Shown: positions 32,470 to 42,639, counted from the stretch's first letter. The stretch is 64,000 nucleotides of DNA from Clostridia bacterium (GCA_017472305.1 JAFUQP010000023.1:41319-105318), one strand, 5' to 3'. Made by a program: numbers and translations. The notes: a model not told the origin generated them from the letters alone.

Positions 32470-33509
32470 TCCTTCGCACCCTTTGCAAGCTCATCCTGAA
32501 TATACTTCAAGCTCGCAATCTTCGCCTTGGTCTGCTCAACGTTTAAAAGCTCTGTATTGTTAGAATTGAACTCAGTCAATGTGTTACGTTCAACCTCACC
32601 TTTATTAAAGAACTTATCATAATTCAGGCTGCGTTTATCGGCCGGAACACGGTAAAAGTTTCCCATATCCACTGCGTGCTCACATTCTTCATTCGTAAGC
32701 AGAGTTTCATACATCTTTTCTCCGTGACGAATACCGATTATTTTTATATCTTCTTTTTTGCCGTTAAACAGCTCACAAACCGCCTCTGCCTGTGTTTGGA
32801 TAGTGCAAGCAGGTGCTTTCTGCACGAGAATGTCACCGTTCTCACCGTGTTCAAACGCAAACAGAACCAAATCAACGGCTTCATCAAGGCTCATAATGAA
32901 ACGAGTCATTGTTGGCTCCGTAAGTGTAATCGGGTTCCCGCTCCTAATCTGATCAATCCATAACGGAATAACAGAACCTCGGCTACACATAACGTTACCG
33001 TAACGAGTACAGCAGATTTTGGTCTTGCCGGAGTGGCGGCTGCGAGCAACCGCTACTTTTTCTTCCATTGCCTTAGATGTTCCCATAGCGTTAACAGGGT
33101 ATGCAGCCTTATCCGTTGATAAGCAAATCACACACTCTACGCCTTCATCAATAGCAGCAGTCAACACATTATCTGTACCAATAATGTTTGTTCGAACCGC
33201 TTCCATGGGGAAGAACTCACATGAAGGGACTTGCTTGAGCGCAGCCGCATGAAATATGTAATCTACACCATGCATCGCATTCCTGACAGACTGAAGATCA
33301 CGTACATCTCCGATATAAAACTTAATTTTGTCTGCCACTTCAGGCATTTTGACCTGAAATTCATGGCGCATATCATCCTGCTTTTTCTCGTCACGAGAGA
33401 AGATTCGTATCTCCCCAATATCAGTGCGTAAGAAGCGGTTCAAAACCGCATTACCAAAAGAACCGGTGCCGCCGGTAATCATTAAAGTTTTATTTTCAAA
33501 CAAACTCAT
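32466..33509 (-). CDS. capE: UDP-N-acetylglucosamine 4,6-dehydratase/5-epimerase CapE
   Basis: A 347-residue short-chain dehydrogenase: ITGGTGSFGNAVLNRF (NAD site), AAALKQVPSCEFFP, LSTDKAAYPVNAMGTSKAMEEK (catalytic region with the MxxxK arrangement of this family) and CTRYGNVMCSRGSVIP. It performs the first step from UDP-GlcNAc to UDP-L-FucNAc. GGAGG lies before the ATG. It is followed by capF and capG in pathway order. Confidence 0.92.
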   Translation of the reverse strand: MSLFENKTLMITGGTGSFGNAVLNRFLRTDIGEIRIFSRDEKKQDDMRHEFQVKMPEVADKIKFYIGDVRDLQSVRNAMHGVDYIFHAAALKQVPSCEFFPMEAVRTNIIGTDNVLTAAIDEGVECVICLSTDKAAYPVNAMGTSKAMEEKVAVARSRHSGKTKICCTRYGNVMCSRGSVIPLWIDQIRSGNPITLTEPTMTRFIMSLDEAVDLVLFAFEHGENGDILVQKAPACTIQTQAEAVCELFNGKKEDIKIIGIRHGEKMYETLLTNEECEHAVDMGNFYRVPADKRSLNYDKFFNKGEVERNTLTEFNSNNTELLNVEQTKAKIASLKYIQDELAKGAKE

Positions 33510-33512
33510 ACA

Positions 33513-34604
33513 TTATTCCTCCAATATATCCGCTATTCTCTTACAAGCGAAGCCGTCGCCGTACGGGTTGCTTGCCTTGGACATAGCCTCGTATGCCGTC
33601 ATATCCTCAAGCAGAAGCTTGAAGTTCTCGTATATTACGTCCTCGTCGGTGCCGACAAGCTTCAGCGTGCCCGCCTTGATACCCTCGGGGCGCTCAGTGG
33701 TGTCGCGCATTACAAGCACGGGCTTTCCAAGCGAGGGCGCCTCCTCTTGAATTCCGCCCGAATCGGTAAGAATCATATAGCTGTTCGCAAGGAAGTTATG
33801 GAAATCAAGCACCTCAAGAGGCTCGATAATGCGAATTCTGTCGCAGTCGCCGAGCTCCTCGTCAGCCGCCTGGCGAACAATCGGATTCATATGAATCGGA
33901 TAAATCGCTTTGACGTCGGGATGCTCATCCATTACTCGCCTTATCGCTCTGAACATATTATGCATAGGCTCTCCGAGGTTTTCCCTTCTGTGAGCAGTTA
34001 TCATAATAAGTCGGCTGTCCTTTGCCCATTCAAGCTCGGGATGAGTGTAATCTGCTCTGACCGTGGTCTTAAGCGCATCTATGGCAGTGTTGCCCGTCAC
34101 GTAAATTGACGAGGCATCTCTTCCCTCTCGGAGTAAATTCTCCTTTGAAAGCTCGGTGGGAGCAAAATTATACTTTGATATAATCGATACCGCCTGGCGG
34201 TTGAACTCCTCGGGATACGGGCTATAAATATTATAAGTACGCAGTCCCGCCTCAACGTGACCAACGGGAATCTGCAAATAGAAGCAAGCAAGCGCCGTGA
34301 CGAAGGTTGTCGAGGTATCTCCGTGAACGAGAACAACGTCCGGCTTGACTTCCTCAAGAACCGTCTTTATTCCACCGAGAATATTAGTCGTGATATCAAA
34401 CAGCGTCTGCTTGTCCTTCATAATAGAAAGGTCATAATCCGGAACCACGCCAAATGCGCCGAGCACCTGGTCAAGCATCTGACGGTGCTGTCCCGTAACG
34501 CACACAACCGTATTTATATTTTTTCTCGCTTTGAGCTCGTTTACGAGCGGGCACATCTTTATCGCCTCAGGGCGAGTGCCGAATACAAGCATTACTGTTT
34601 TCAT
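33513..34604 (-). CDS. wecB: UDP-N-acetylglucosamine 2-epimerase (non-hydrolysing)
   Basis: A 363-residue enzyme interconverting UDP-GlcNAc and UDP-ManNAc. Motifs: VFGTRPEAIKMCPL, VHGDTSTTF, GHVEAGLRT, ITAHRRENLGEP and DSGGIQEEAPSLGKPVLVMRD. The ATG at 34604 is preferred over 34610 because GGAG lies seven bases away. No UDP-ManNAc dehydrogenase is in the window, so ManNAc itself may enter the polymer. Base composition looks like the housekeeping genes, unlike the neighbours upstream. Confidence 0.94.
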   Translation of the reverse strand: MKTVMLVFGTRPEAIKMCPLVNELKARKNINTVVCVTGQHRQMLDQVLGAFGVVPDYDLSIMKDKQTLFDITTNILGGIKTVLEEVKPDVVLVHGDTSTTFVTALACFYLQIPVGHVEAGLRTYNIYSPYPEEFNRQAVSIISKYNFAPTELSKENLLREGRDASSIYVTGNTAIDALKTTVRADYTHPELEWAKDSRLIMITAHRRENLGEPMHNMFRAIRRVMDEHPDVKAIYPIHMNPIVRQAADEELGDCDRIRIIEPLEVLDFHNFLANSYMILTDSGGIQEEAPSLGKPVLVMRDTTERPEGIKAGTLKLVGTDEDVIYENFKLLLEDMTAYEAMSKASNPYGDGFACKRIADILEE

Positions 34605-34614
34605 TTTCATTCTC

Positions 34615-35547
34615 CTACATTGTTCTAATATTGTCATTCCGTCCCGGTCGTTTCTTGATAACGCTTGATATCACATGGAGCAACAAGGACATAATTACGG
34701 TAGTTAACGCAAACATCAAAACTCCGAGCCATGTAGGCGAGAACATCAATATTAATGAAATACATGCGGAGTGCGCTAAATATATTTCATATGAATAATC
34801 ACCTAATATGGTCAAAGTTCGTTTAAAAATGCGCATAAAAGAACGGCTCATTAACCAACCGACAAAAATCAGTATAAAAAATGCTACCGGAAGTTTAATA
34901 AACAATTGCACCAAATTCATAAGCAAACCGCCTGTATTTCGTACAAACGGAAGTTGCTTGAGTGCTAAACACGTGACACCGAGAACAAGTGCACTTATAG
35001 CAAAAAAAGGATTTTGCACATGTTTCTTTATTTCTTTGTAGTCGGAAAGCAACACACCAATAATAAATGAAAACGATTGCTCTGCCCTAATTTCATTAAA
35101 AAGCACAAAGGAAAGAACTGCCATTACACCAAGAACGGTATATTTATAAGCCATGCTCTTTTTATGAACGGCTAAATAAAACGCAAAATACCATAAGAGT
35201 TGGTAACCTATATACCAATAATAAGTAGATTCGATAGTAAAAAAAGCTCGAACCAATCCATTGAAATCGCGAAACAAGCCTATGAGAGCTTGATAAACCG
35301 CAAATGCAACAATATACGGAACCACAACATTCAACAGCTTCTTTTTCCAAAAGAACTCCGTACCATGCTTCAAATAACTTTCATTGTTTCCGTATCCGGA
35401 TATAACAAGAAACACCGCAACGCCAATACCGCCAAGAGGTGTCATAAGCCTCGCTATGCTTGTCGGTAACACAACAGCAGCAATATGGCATACCAAGATC
35501 ATGAGTATAGAAAAACCTCGCGCGTAGTTGGTGTTTTCTTTATTCAT
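34615..35547 (-). CDS. Acyltransferase family 3 membrane protein
   Basis: A roughly 310-residue protein with about ten hydrophobic helices. The N-terminus NYARGFSILMILVCHIAAV carries the conserved RG and catalytic-type histidine of the acyltransferase-3 (OafA/YrhL) family, and DYSYEIYLAHSACISL near the C-terminus is the second hallmark. It probably adds acetyl or another acyl group to the surface sugar. The ATG at 35547 is used; a GTG at 35574 is possible, and neither has a clear ribosome site. It is A+T-rich. Confidence 0.85.
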   Translation of the reverse strand: MNKENTNYARGFSILMILVCHIAAVVLPTSIARLMTPLGGIGVAVFLVISGYGNNESYLKHGTEFFWKKKLLNVVVPYIVAFAVYQALIGLFRDFNGLVRAFFTIESTYYWYIGYQLLWYFAFYLAVHKKSMAYKYTVLGVMAVLSFVLFNEIRAEQSFSFIIGVLLSDYKEIKKHVQNPFFAISALVLGVTCLALKQLPFVRNTGGLLMNLVQLFIKLPVAFFILIFVGWLMSRSFMRIFKRTLTILGDYSYEIYLAHSACISLILMFSPTWLGVLMFALTTVIMSLLLHVISSVIKKRPGRNDNIRTM

Positions 35548-35605
35548 AAAATCAATCTTTATTGCCTTCACCACCCTTATAATCGAATACTATATTTTGT
35601 AAAAA

Positions 35606-36682
35606 CTATACTTTTTTATTTTCAACAAATTCACGCACAAGATTCTCAAATTGATGGATTTCGCCAAGGACACTGTCAAGAAAGCACTTTCTTCCTATAG
35701 CAAATCCGTCCTCACTCAAAACCCGAGTCTCATACTCAGCAATTTTTGCTAATATATGTTCTCTCTCAACCTCGTCAATAATAACGCCGAGATTGTACTT
35801 TTCGACATAACGAACGATAGCCTCGTTGTGGCGCAATACCAATACCGGTTTACCCGATATTATCGCATCATACAGCTTGTTGGGAACTGCATTTTTGTTG
35901 ACCTCACTCTTACAGCGGACAATGTTAACATAGTCGGCATTGTTACGGTATATATCCACAATATCTCGCTTATCATACACACCTTGGTAAAAGATATTTT
36001 CTATCTTTTCTTTCCGGCATACTGCCGCGAGTTCGCGTTTTGCCTCATTTTCCTTACCTACAAATCCAAATCTCACCTTTGGACTGTTGGCAAACTGACG
36101 CACAAGCTCAATGTTTATCTCGCCTTCAATAAGCATGCCCGCAAACACAATGGCGTACTGATCTCTTGTTTCATTGGTACAGTTATCGCTATAGTGGCTC
36201 ATTATCATGCTTTTATCAGCGTTATGCCCAATGATTGGATTTACCGGTATCCATTTTTTAAAGTTTTCCGATGATGTTACTACCTGATATGCGTTATGGC
36301 AAAGTTTGTCAATCGCAGAAGAAAACTTTCTCGCAATTGGTGAATCATCGCGAATATCAAAAATAAAATTATTCTTATATTTGCCGTTCAAAACATGGCG
36401 AATAAAGAAAGCAGCAGCCACAGTAAAAACAACAAGCTTGTCATATTTACGCTTTTTGACAATCCTTTTCACAAAATTTGCGAACCCAAAATAACCAAGC
36501 AACACCCTTTTACGATTTCCGTCAGATGTTATAAAGTTAAACGAATGGTCAACAGATTCGTCAAGTCCAAGCCTATCCCACGATATTACCTCGTATTTAA
36601 CATTGCTTTTCTGTAGTTCATTTATATAGTACTGAACATATGGTGCATACTTTATATTTGCCGGAACTACCAAACCAACCAT
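35606..36682 (-). CDS. Glycosyltransferase, GT-B fold
   Basis: A 358-residue cytoplasmic protein. The N-terminal half is poorly conserved. The C-terminal half has AIVFAGMLIEGEINIELV, RFGFVGKENEAKREL and PNKLYDAIISGKPVLVLRHNE, the nucleotide-sugar-binding half of GT4/GT1-like enzymes. Donor and acceptor are unknown. AGGAGAG precedes the ATG. It lies between the polymerase and the acyltransferase and is A+T-rich. Confidence 0.75.
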   Translation of the reverse strand: MVGLVVPANIKYAPYVQYYINELQKSNVKYEVISWDRLGLDESVDHSFNFITSDGNRKRVLLGYFGFANFVKRIVKKRKYDKLVVFTVAAAFFIRHVLNGKYKNNFIFDIRDDSPIARKFSSAIDKLCHNAYQVVTSSENFKKWIPVNPIIGHNADKSMIMSHYSDNCTNETRDQYAIVFAGMLIEGEINIELVRQFANSPKVRFGFVGKENEAKRELAAVCRKEKIENIFYQGVYDKRDIVDIYRNNADYVNIVRCKSEVNKNAVPNKLYDAIISGKPVLVLRHNEAIVRYVEKYNLGVIIDEVEREHILAKIAEYETRVLSEDGFAIGRKCFLDSVLGEIHQFENLVREFVENKKV

Positions 36683-36696
36683 ACTGAGTCACTCTC

Positions 36697-38079
36697 CTAC
36701 AATTGTTCCCGATTCCTATCCTTTGATATAAACAACGCAGTTATTATGAAGTAAACCAAAACACCGCCTGTTAATAACCAGGTGAAAAATGATATATTGA
36801 TTGCATTCCATATCATAATAAATCCTATTGATAAAGAAAAAGAATCTACGTGGTTTTTGTTAATTTTCTCCCATTGTTTTAGGATAAACGTATATATAAT
36901 TGGATAAACAATAACACCAAATATCTTAAAGTTAGCGTAGGCATCACCAAACATACCGGTATTTGCCACAGCCTCTCCGTATTCTGTTACTGTAGTGGAT
37001 ACAAGATAACTTATACTTCGATCATACGGAGATTCAAAGAACGCCCTCATTATACTTTCGCGAAGCAACAAAGCTTCTTGCGGTTGTATGAAATTATAAT
37101 ATCGCGCAGCAATATTCGGAGGGATTATCAGAACCCTGTACATTTCATTCAAAAACAAGTATTTACCCGACAACTTATACCCGATAAGGTTCATTATCAA
37201 AAATACACTTATTCCCAAAATCAATATGCTTGCTATTCTTGTAACAGGTTTTCCTTTCGGCCCTATATTTAAATTAATCACAAAATGAAACACTAATACT
37301 ACTGCATATAGCACTAAATTAGTTTTCAATCCGTCAATGGAAAACAGAAGCACCGCGAAAACCAAAGTTATCACAGCGAGAAAATAACGCTTGTTTGTTA
37401 CAAATCGAACAAAGAAATACGGAAGGAATACACCCGATACGAATCTAAACGCATAACCTACAAGTGTAGGCATATCAAGATCCATTCTATATTGATACAC
37501 ATCATCAAACGAGGTTATTATTCTGAATCCACCGTATTTTCCAGAGAGCCAAACAGACGCAAGTGCTACAAATGCAAATAATAAAAACTCGGACTTCTTT
37601 ATAGTTATAGCTTTAAACAGTTTTGTTTTCGTTGTGTTTAAAAGTGCGTTCTGAGATTTTGCTCTAGAATCATAGATTTTTTTCTTTGAAGTACTAAAGC
37701 CAAAATGAATGCATAATGTGAACACCAGCCAAAACAGATTTACGAGAACAAAGCAACCGTCTTGATGTGTTGTCATCCTGCCAAACATACTATAAAAGCC
37801 TACGCCGTTTACACAGAATAGCAACATGTATAAAATTGATGATACATTTGCTCTTTCGGATACCGCGGATGCAATTAACAGAGTTTGAACAATATATAGC
37901 AACCAAGAAACAAATATTCTTGTATAGTCGTATGCTAAATTGCCGGCGCCGGAAAAAACATGCATTCCATTATCAAAGACATAATCAATAATATATTTGT
38001 ATGCAATTAATACAAACCACAACCAAAATGTTTCTTGTGATTTTGAATGTTTATAATTATTTACAACACTCTTTATCAT
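36697..38079 (-). CDS. Wzy-type oligosaccharide repeat-unit polymerase
   Basis: A 460-residue integral membrane protein with ten or more hydrophobic segments and little similarity except the C-terminal signature NTGMFGDAYANFKIFGVIVYP, which is typical of O-antigen/capsule polymerases. It would join lipid-linked repeat units outside the membrane. Its start overlaps the flippase stop by 4 bp. It is strongly A+T-rich compared with the flanks. Confidence 0.82.
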   Translation of the reverse strand: MIKSVVNNYKHSKSQETFWLWFVLIAYKYIIDYVFDNGMHVFSGAGNLAYDYTRIFVSWLLYIVQTLLIASAVSERANVSSILYMLLFCVNGVGFYSMFGRMTTHQDGCFVLVNLFWLVFTLCIHFGFSTSKKKIYDSRAKSQNALLNTTKTKLFKAITIKKSEFLLFAFVALASVWLSGKYGGFRIITSFDDVYQYRMDLDMPTLVGYAFRFVSGVFLPYFFVRFVTNKRYFLAVITLVFAVLLFSIDGLKTNLVLYAVVLVFHFVINLNIGPKGKPVTRIASILILGISVFLIMNLIGYKLSGKYLFLNEMYRVLIIPPNIAARYYNFIQPQEALLLRESIMRAFFESPYDRSISYLVSTTVTEYGEAVANTGMFGDAYANFKIFGVIVYPIIYTFILKQWEKINKNHVDSFSLSIGFIMIWNAINISFFTWLLTGGVLVYFIITALFISKDRNREQL

Positions 38080-39332
38080 AAATCTTCCCTCGATGTATGC
38101 AAATGCTTGCGAATGTTATAATCTCCGACTAGCAGCATTATAACCAGTTTGCAAACATTTGCAGTAATAAGTGCATAACAAAAACCGATCAAGTTAAGGT
38201 ATGGTATAAAGACGAGAGATAAAACCACCACTATAATTCCATACACCACTTGAATAACCAACTGCCATGCCATCCTGCAATACTTTAATAACGCAGGCTG
38301 TACCATAGACGCAACCGCTGTAAGTATTACTGCAATATTTGAAATAGGTATAAACTTTATCGCACTGTCTACGTAATCCGGATAGAAAATATATATAAAC
38401 GGAGCTGACAGCAACAGAGAAAAACCATAGAACAGAACGCCAAAGATTATTGTAACAATGTTAGTTACCCAATATTTCTTCACGGTCATTCTAAAGTTTT
38501 TTTGCGCATAATATCCAAGCGCAACGTTAGCCATTGGCTGTATTGCAATTGATGAAGATTTTCCAAAGGTAGACGATACAGTGAACACAGAAAGAGTTGC
38601 AGAACCCAAAAGCGGCGTAATAACAAATCTATCTACATATGTCATACCGCTCTTTATTAGATAAGATAACGACAAAGCTAAATACTCTAAAAGCGTTCCA
38701 CGGCAAAGCGATGTGAGCTTAAAGCCCTCCTTGAATGCTCCGGTCTTGTATATTAAATACGTATTGGCAAAAATATACGAAACCAAAAACGGCATAGTCC
38801 AAATGCCCGTTATAAAACTGAGCACAATACCAACAATATAACCTAAGGAGACAAAAAGGCTTTCTATAACGCCTTCTTTAAATTGTAGGCGAAGACGAAA
38901 GTATGACAAGAGATAAGAGCAGAGCGTTCCCAACATAGAAACAATCGGGAGGGTAATCGAAACTGCAAGAGAGGTTGTGTTAAAGAAACTTCCCCAAACG
39001 CCAAAGATAACTGCTGTTATTGCTCCTGACAGTATGACTCCTAATGCAATAATGATATTGAAATCACCCATTGTCCCGATGTCTGAGTACTTGGAATCTC
39101 TGGTAAGTCTAATATCTCCCAATGCATTGCCTATCGTCAGTATAATAATGTTCACGATTCCCATTACAAAAATAATGTTTCCGTAATCGGTTGCATTGTG
39201 TTGCTTAGCAATCAGGGGATATACACAAAGCTGCAACATGAATGTAGAAAGCATTGAACCTGCAAAATTCCATACTACATTTTTTGTTACCTTGCTTTTG
39301 CTTTTAATAATTCCGATTAATTTACTTGGCAT
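38076..39332 (-). CDS. Wzx-type polysaccharide flippase
   Basis: A 418-residue membrane protein with twelve or more hydrophobic segments, of the MOP superfamily. The start KNVVWNFAGSMLSTFMLQLCVYPLIAKQ and the following DYGNIIFV match polysaccharide biosynthesis flippases that turn undecaprenyl-linked repeat units to the outer face. GGGGAGG precedes the ATG. It is coupled to the polymerase gene by overlap. Confidence 0.85.
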   Translation of the reverse strand: MPSKLIGIIKSKSKVTKNVVWNFAGSMLSTFMLQLCVYPLIAKQHNATDYGNIIFVMGIVNIIILTIGNALGDIRLTRDSKYSDIGTMGDFNIIIALGVILSGAITAVIFGVWGSFFNTTSLAVSITLPIVSMLGTLCSYLLSYFRLRLQFKEGVIESLFVSLGYIVGIVLSFITGIWTMPFLVSYIFANTYLIYKTGAFKEGFKLTSLCRGTLLEYLALSLSYLIKSGMTYVDRFVITPLLGSATLSVFTVSSTFGKSSSIAIQPMANVALGYYAQKNFRMTVKKYWVTNIVTIIFGVLFYGFSLLLSAPFIYIFYPDYVDSAIKFIPISNIAVILTAVASMVQPALLKYCRMAWQLVIQVVYGIIVVVLSLVFIPYLNLIGFCYALITANVCKLVIMLLVGDYNIRKHLHTSREDL

Positions 39333-39480
39333 CTTATCCTCCCCTCTGCTTTTACTAAGATTATGATAATGTTAATAATAAATTAACTCTGTGTGATTTT
39401 TCATTATCAAACAGCAGAAAATTGAAGTGCAGCATCTATATTTTATTGTTTTTGTTTTGAGAATCCAAAGCAAAAAACAA

Positions 39481-40710
39481 TTAAATGCTTTTAAATATTT
39501 TTATATATTTTGAAAGGCAAACATCTTTTGAAGCTACGTTCTTAACGTAATTCCGAAGATCTCCAGAGTAGGGTTTATTTTTGTTTTTTTCAGCAATTAT
39601 AGCATATGCCAATGCCTTGGGGTCACTAGGCTCAACGCACGCACCCGCGCCTGCGTCATTAATAACATCGGCAAGATCACTATCAGTGTCAAAAGAAGCA
39701 ATAATCGGCGTATTACAAGCCATAATGCTCCATGTTTTGCTCGGCATAGCGCTTTTTCCTGCACCTTTTTTACACGTAATTAGAGACACATCTCCCATGC
39801 TATAAACCTCTGAAACACGGTCAAGAGGAAGAAGATCGTGGATAAACACATTTTTCATATCCTTCGCTCTTTCCCTTGCATCCGCAAATTTCGACCCACC
39901 TCCAAAAATAGCAAAGCGTATATCGGCATTATCCGATAGAAGTTCTGCTGCATCAAGAACGACATCTGCTCCTTGAACTTCTCCAAAATTTCCGGCATAG
40001 ACTACCCAGAATTTCTCGCGCTCAAGTGAAAATTCATCAAAAATTGTATTGTTTTGACGTGAAACAGGAACGGTTTCTTCCGTGTTTATCCAGTTGGAGA
40101 TAACCTCTATCTTAGATTCTTCAACGCCTTTTTCAACAATGTTACGTTTGAATCCCTCGCTAATAACGATTATCTTTTCTGCGTTTCTATATGTATAGTT
40201 TTCAAGTTTTCTACCTATTTTCCACAGCAAACCGTCTTTTTTTGCAAGTCCTGCCGTTACCAATGAGTCAGGAAAAATATCCTGCAGATTGTATATCACT
40301 GGCACTTTCCTGCCGTATTTTTTTGAGAGCCTTTTTGCAACCTTGGCCGCCACAGCTCCCATTGTTGGTGGGGTACTACCAACAAATATTACATCGATAT
40401 CTTTTTCTTTGATGGCCTGTCTATAGGTTTTGATTGAACACAGTAAGTAGCGAAATGCACGCTGAACGGGATTTCTGCCCTCTTTAATCATGGGAAAACG
40501 TTTGACAGTTATATATCCATCATAAAGTGTTTCGGTACGCTTGTTTTTATATTCACGTCTAACCTCGTCACTTATGCCACGACACGGTTCCGGTGTTATA
40601 CAAACGCAATCAATTCTTGCTTCTGCATATGCTTTATATGCATCATCATAAAAATGACTGGATGCGGTTTTTTCCGGAGCAAAATAAGCACACAATCGAA
40701 GCATTCTCAT
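39481..40710 (-). CDS. Glycosyltransferase family 4, WbuB-like
   Basis: A 409-residue GT-B enzyme. The N-terminal half has CAYFAPEKTASSHF and NLQDIFPDSLVTAG; the C-terminal half has VVYAGNFGEVQGADVVLDAA, IFGGGSKF and AMPSKTWSIMACNTPIIAS. These are features of the WbuB family, which transfers N-acetyl-L-fucosamine in some O antigens. That fits the capE-F-G genes here. Its start overlaps the sugar transferase stop (ATGA). The 148-bp gap after it is A+T-rich and empty. Confidence 0.85.
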   Translation of the reverse strand: MRMLRLCAYFAPEKTASSHFYDDAYKAYAEARIDCVCITPEPCRGISDEVRREYKNKRTETLYDGYITVKRFPMIKEGRNPVQRAFRYLLCSIKTYRQAIKEKDIDVIFVGSTPPTMGAVAAKVAKRLSKKYGRKVPVIYNLQDIFPDSLVTAGLAKKDGLLWKIGRKLENYTYRNAEKIIVISEGFKRNIVEKGVEESKIEVISNWINTEETVPVSRQNNTIFDEFSLEREKFWVVYAGNFGEVQGADVVLDAAELLSDNADIRFAIFGGGSKFADARERAKDMKNVFIHDLLPLDRVSEVYSMGDVSLITCKKGAGKSAMPSKTWSIMACNTPIIASFDTDSDLADVINDAGAGACVEPSDPKALAYAIIAEKNKNKPYSGDLRNYVKNVASKDVCLSKYIKIFKSI

Positions 40711-41411
40711 TTAGAAATGCCCTCCATATCAAAGCGAATATTACTTGTTTCTTCCGAATAATTTTCTGCACTTTGGGCATTTTTTGTTTTAGCATTTGCA
40801 TCGCTGGCAACCGCATCGTTTGTGTAAACGTTTTCTCGTTTTAAAACAGTCTGAATGGTCTTGAAAAATATTTTTATATCAAGCCATAAAGAAGCATTGT
40901 TGGCATACCACGCATCCATTAGTCTCTTTTCTCTTACCGAAATACTGTTTCTGTAATAAGCTTGCGTGTATCCTGTAATTCCGGGACGGATCTTCATCTT
41001 ATCAACCTCGTCCGGCTGATAAGAATCGAGTGCTCCCCAACCGCTGGCGCGTGGACCAATAATACTCATATCACCTTTAATAACGTTCAGAATCTGAGCT
41101 GTCTCATCAAGGCTGGTATCACGCAAAAATTTTCCGACACGAGTTACACGAGGATCATTCTTGGAATTGTATGTACTGCCATCCGGATTTGTTAAATTGG
41201 GAGCATTTACTTTCATAGAACGGAACTTGAACATCTTGATTTTCTTAGAGTCCTTACCTATGCGCTCCGCTATATAAAACACAGGTCCACCATCTTCAAT
41301 TTTTATAGCGATCGTCACTCCAATCAGAATTAGTAGAAAGAAAGGAAATGCTATAAAACAACAAAGCAAATCAAATGTCCTCTTAATAAAGCGATATAGA
41401 AAGTTTTTCAA
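40707..41411 (-). CDS. Initiating sugar transferase (PglC-like polyprenyl-phosphate phosphoglycosyl transferase)
   Basis: A 234-residue monotopic enzyme: N-terminal membrane hairpin (FDLLCCFIAFPFFLLILIGV), then MFKFRSMK, RDTSLDETAQILNVIKGDMSIIGPRAS with the catalytic Asp-Glu dyad, and RPGITGYTQ. It transfers a sugar phosphate to undecaprenyl phosphate, starting each repeat unit. The short PglC-like length and the preceding dehydratase/aminotransferase genes suggest a bacillosamine-like amino sugar as substrate. The C-terminal tail from about residue 195 is polar and atypical. Confidence 0.9.
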   Translation of the reverse strand: MKNFLYRFIKRTFDLLCCFIAFPFFLLILIGVTIAIKIEDGGPVFYIAERIGKDSKKIKMFKFRSMKVNAPNLTNPDGSTYNSKNDPRVTRVGKFLRDTSLDETAQILNVIKGDMSIIGPRASGWGALDSYQPDEVDKMKIRPGITGYTQAYYRNSISVREKRLMDAWYANNASLWLDIKIFFKTIQTVLKRENVYTNDAVASDANAKTKNAQSAENYSEETSNIRFDMEGISK

Positions 41412-41424
41412 TGCTAAACACCCC

Positions 41425-42618
41425 TTATTCTCTTATTATTTCCCTGTCTATTCTGCTAAGCCCCAACTCGGCATTTCGAAGTGCCGTTTCATAATCATCT
41501 GCAACAGATACCACATAGCCACAACCATCAAGATTTGTGTGATATTCCCGTATTTCTTCACCAACACTCATGTGATGATGTATTTCCACACCAACCTCTT
41601 TTTCAATTCTTTCAAAGTCCGGCAAAGCCTTGACTACGCCAGGCGTCAAAGCTAGCAACCGGGTCACTATGCATTTTACACCGTTTTGAGGAGAAAGGTC
41701 GGGCTTATCTCCGACCGCCGCTTTGATCATTGCTCCCATATAGTCTATTCCCGTACCTGTTGGGACGAGGTTTGAACCTATAAGATTGCCGCCCATTCTT
41801 GCACCGATATCAACAATATGCACTCCACCGTCTTCGCTCAAAAGCAAATCTATATTTACCGAGCCGAAATCAATTTTCAAGGACCTTATTGCTTTTTCCA
41901 CGCACTCCCTTATATGATGTTCTGTTTCACGATCCAGACAGCAAGGTATAGAGTGCCCTAATTCAGCATAATAAGGAGCCTCCGTCATCCATTTGCGCAT
42001 TACAGCCAAAACATGAACTTTGCCATCATAAATAAAGGACTCGACTCCATACTCCTTTCCCACAATAAAGCTCTCTACCAATGCCTTATGTGCTAAAGAA
42101 CATCCCATGGCAATTTTGCATGCCTCAGCAAAATCTTCGGCTCTGTCTACCCTGTTCGCTCCACGGCTTCCTGAACCGTCGCACGGCTTTACCATTACGG
42201 GGAACCGAATTATCCTTTTAACCTTTTCAACATCCTCATCGCAAGATATTTCATACGCCTGTTCTGTATCATCTGCATGAGCTTCAAGCAGAGTCTTGCG
42301 AATTGAGTATTTGTTTTTTACAGTTTGTGCCACGGAATAGTCAATACCGTTTATTTTCATTTTTTTCGCAATATAACTTGCGGTAAGCACGCCAAAGTCA
42401 GTTGCCGCAGTTAGCACGCCGTCTATTTGTTTATCTTTAGCATATGACAAGCAAGCGTCTTTATCAACGATATTGATATGGGCATATTCGTCAGCGTATT
42501 TAAACCCGAGAGCAGATTCGTTTCCATCAACTGCGAGTGTATAATATCCAAGTTTCTTTGCATGCTTTATAACATAAGTCTGCAAAAAACCCGCTCCGAT
42601 TATCAATAATTTTTTCAT
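41425..42618 (-). CDS. ATP-grasp ligase (second of pair)
   Basis: A 397-residue protein. The N-terminal Rossmann-like domain (KKLLIIGAGFLQTYVIK, then AVDGNESALG) is followed by an ATP-grasp domain with VMVKPCDGSGSRGANRV, ALVESFIVGKEYGVESF and IVDIGARMGGN, as in CarB/PurK-type carboxylate-amine ligases. The metal-site segment reads D-x-G instead of E-x-N. It is a paralog of the next gene upstream. The ATG at 42618 is used since GGTG lies before it. The acid and amine joined are unknown. Confidence 0.85.
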   Translation of the reverse strand: MKKLLIIGAGFLQTYVIKHAKKLGYYTLAVDGNESALGFKYADEYAHINIVDKDACLSYAKDKQIDGVLTAATDFGVLTASYIAKKMKINGIDYSVAQTVKNKYSIRKTLLEAHADDTEQAYEISCDEDVEKVKRIIRFPVMVKPCDGSGSRGANRVDRAEDFAEACKIAMGCSLAHKALVESFIVGKEYGVESFIYDGKVHVLAVMRKWMTEAPYYAELGHSIPCCLDRETEHHIRECVEKAIRSLKIDFGSVNIDLLLSEDGGVHIVDIGARMGGNLIGSNLVPTGTGIDYMGAMIKAAVGDKPDLSPQNGVKCIVTRLLALTPGVVKALPDFERIEKEVGVEIHHHMSVGEEIREYHTNLDGCGYVVSVADDYETALRNAELGLSRIDREIIRE

Positions 42619-42639
42619 AATTCGCACCAGTACATTTTG

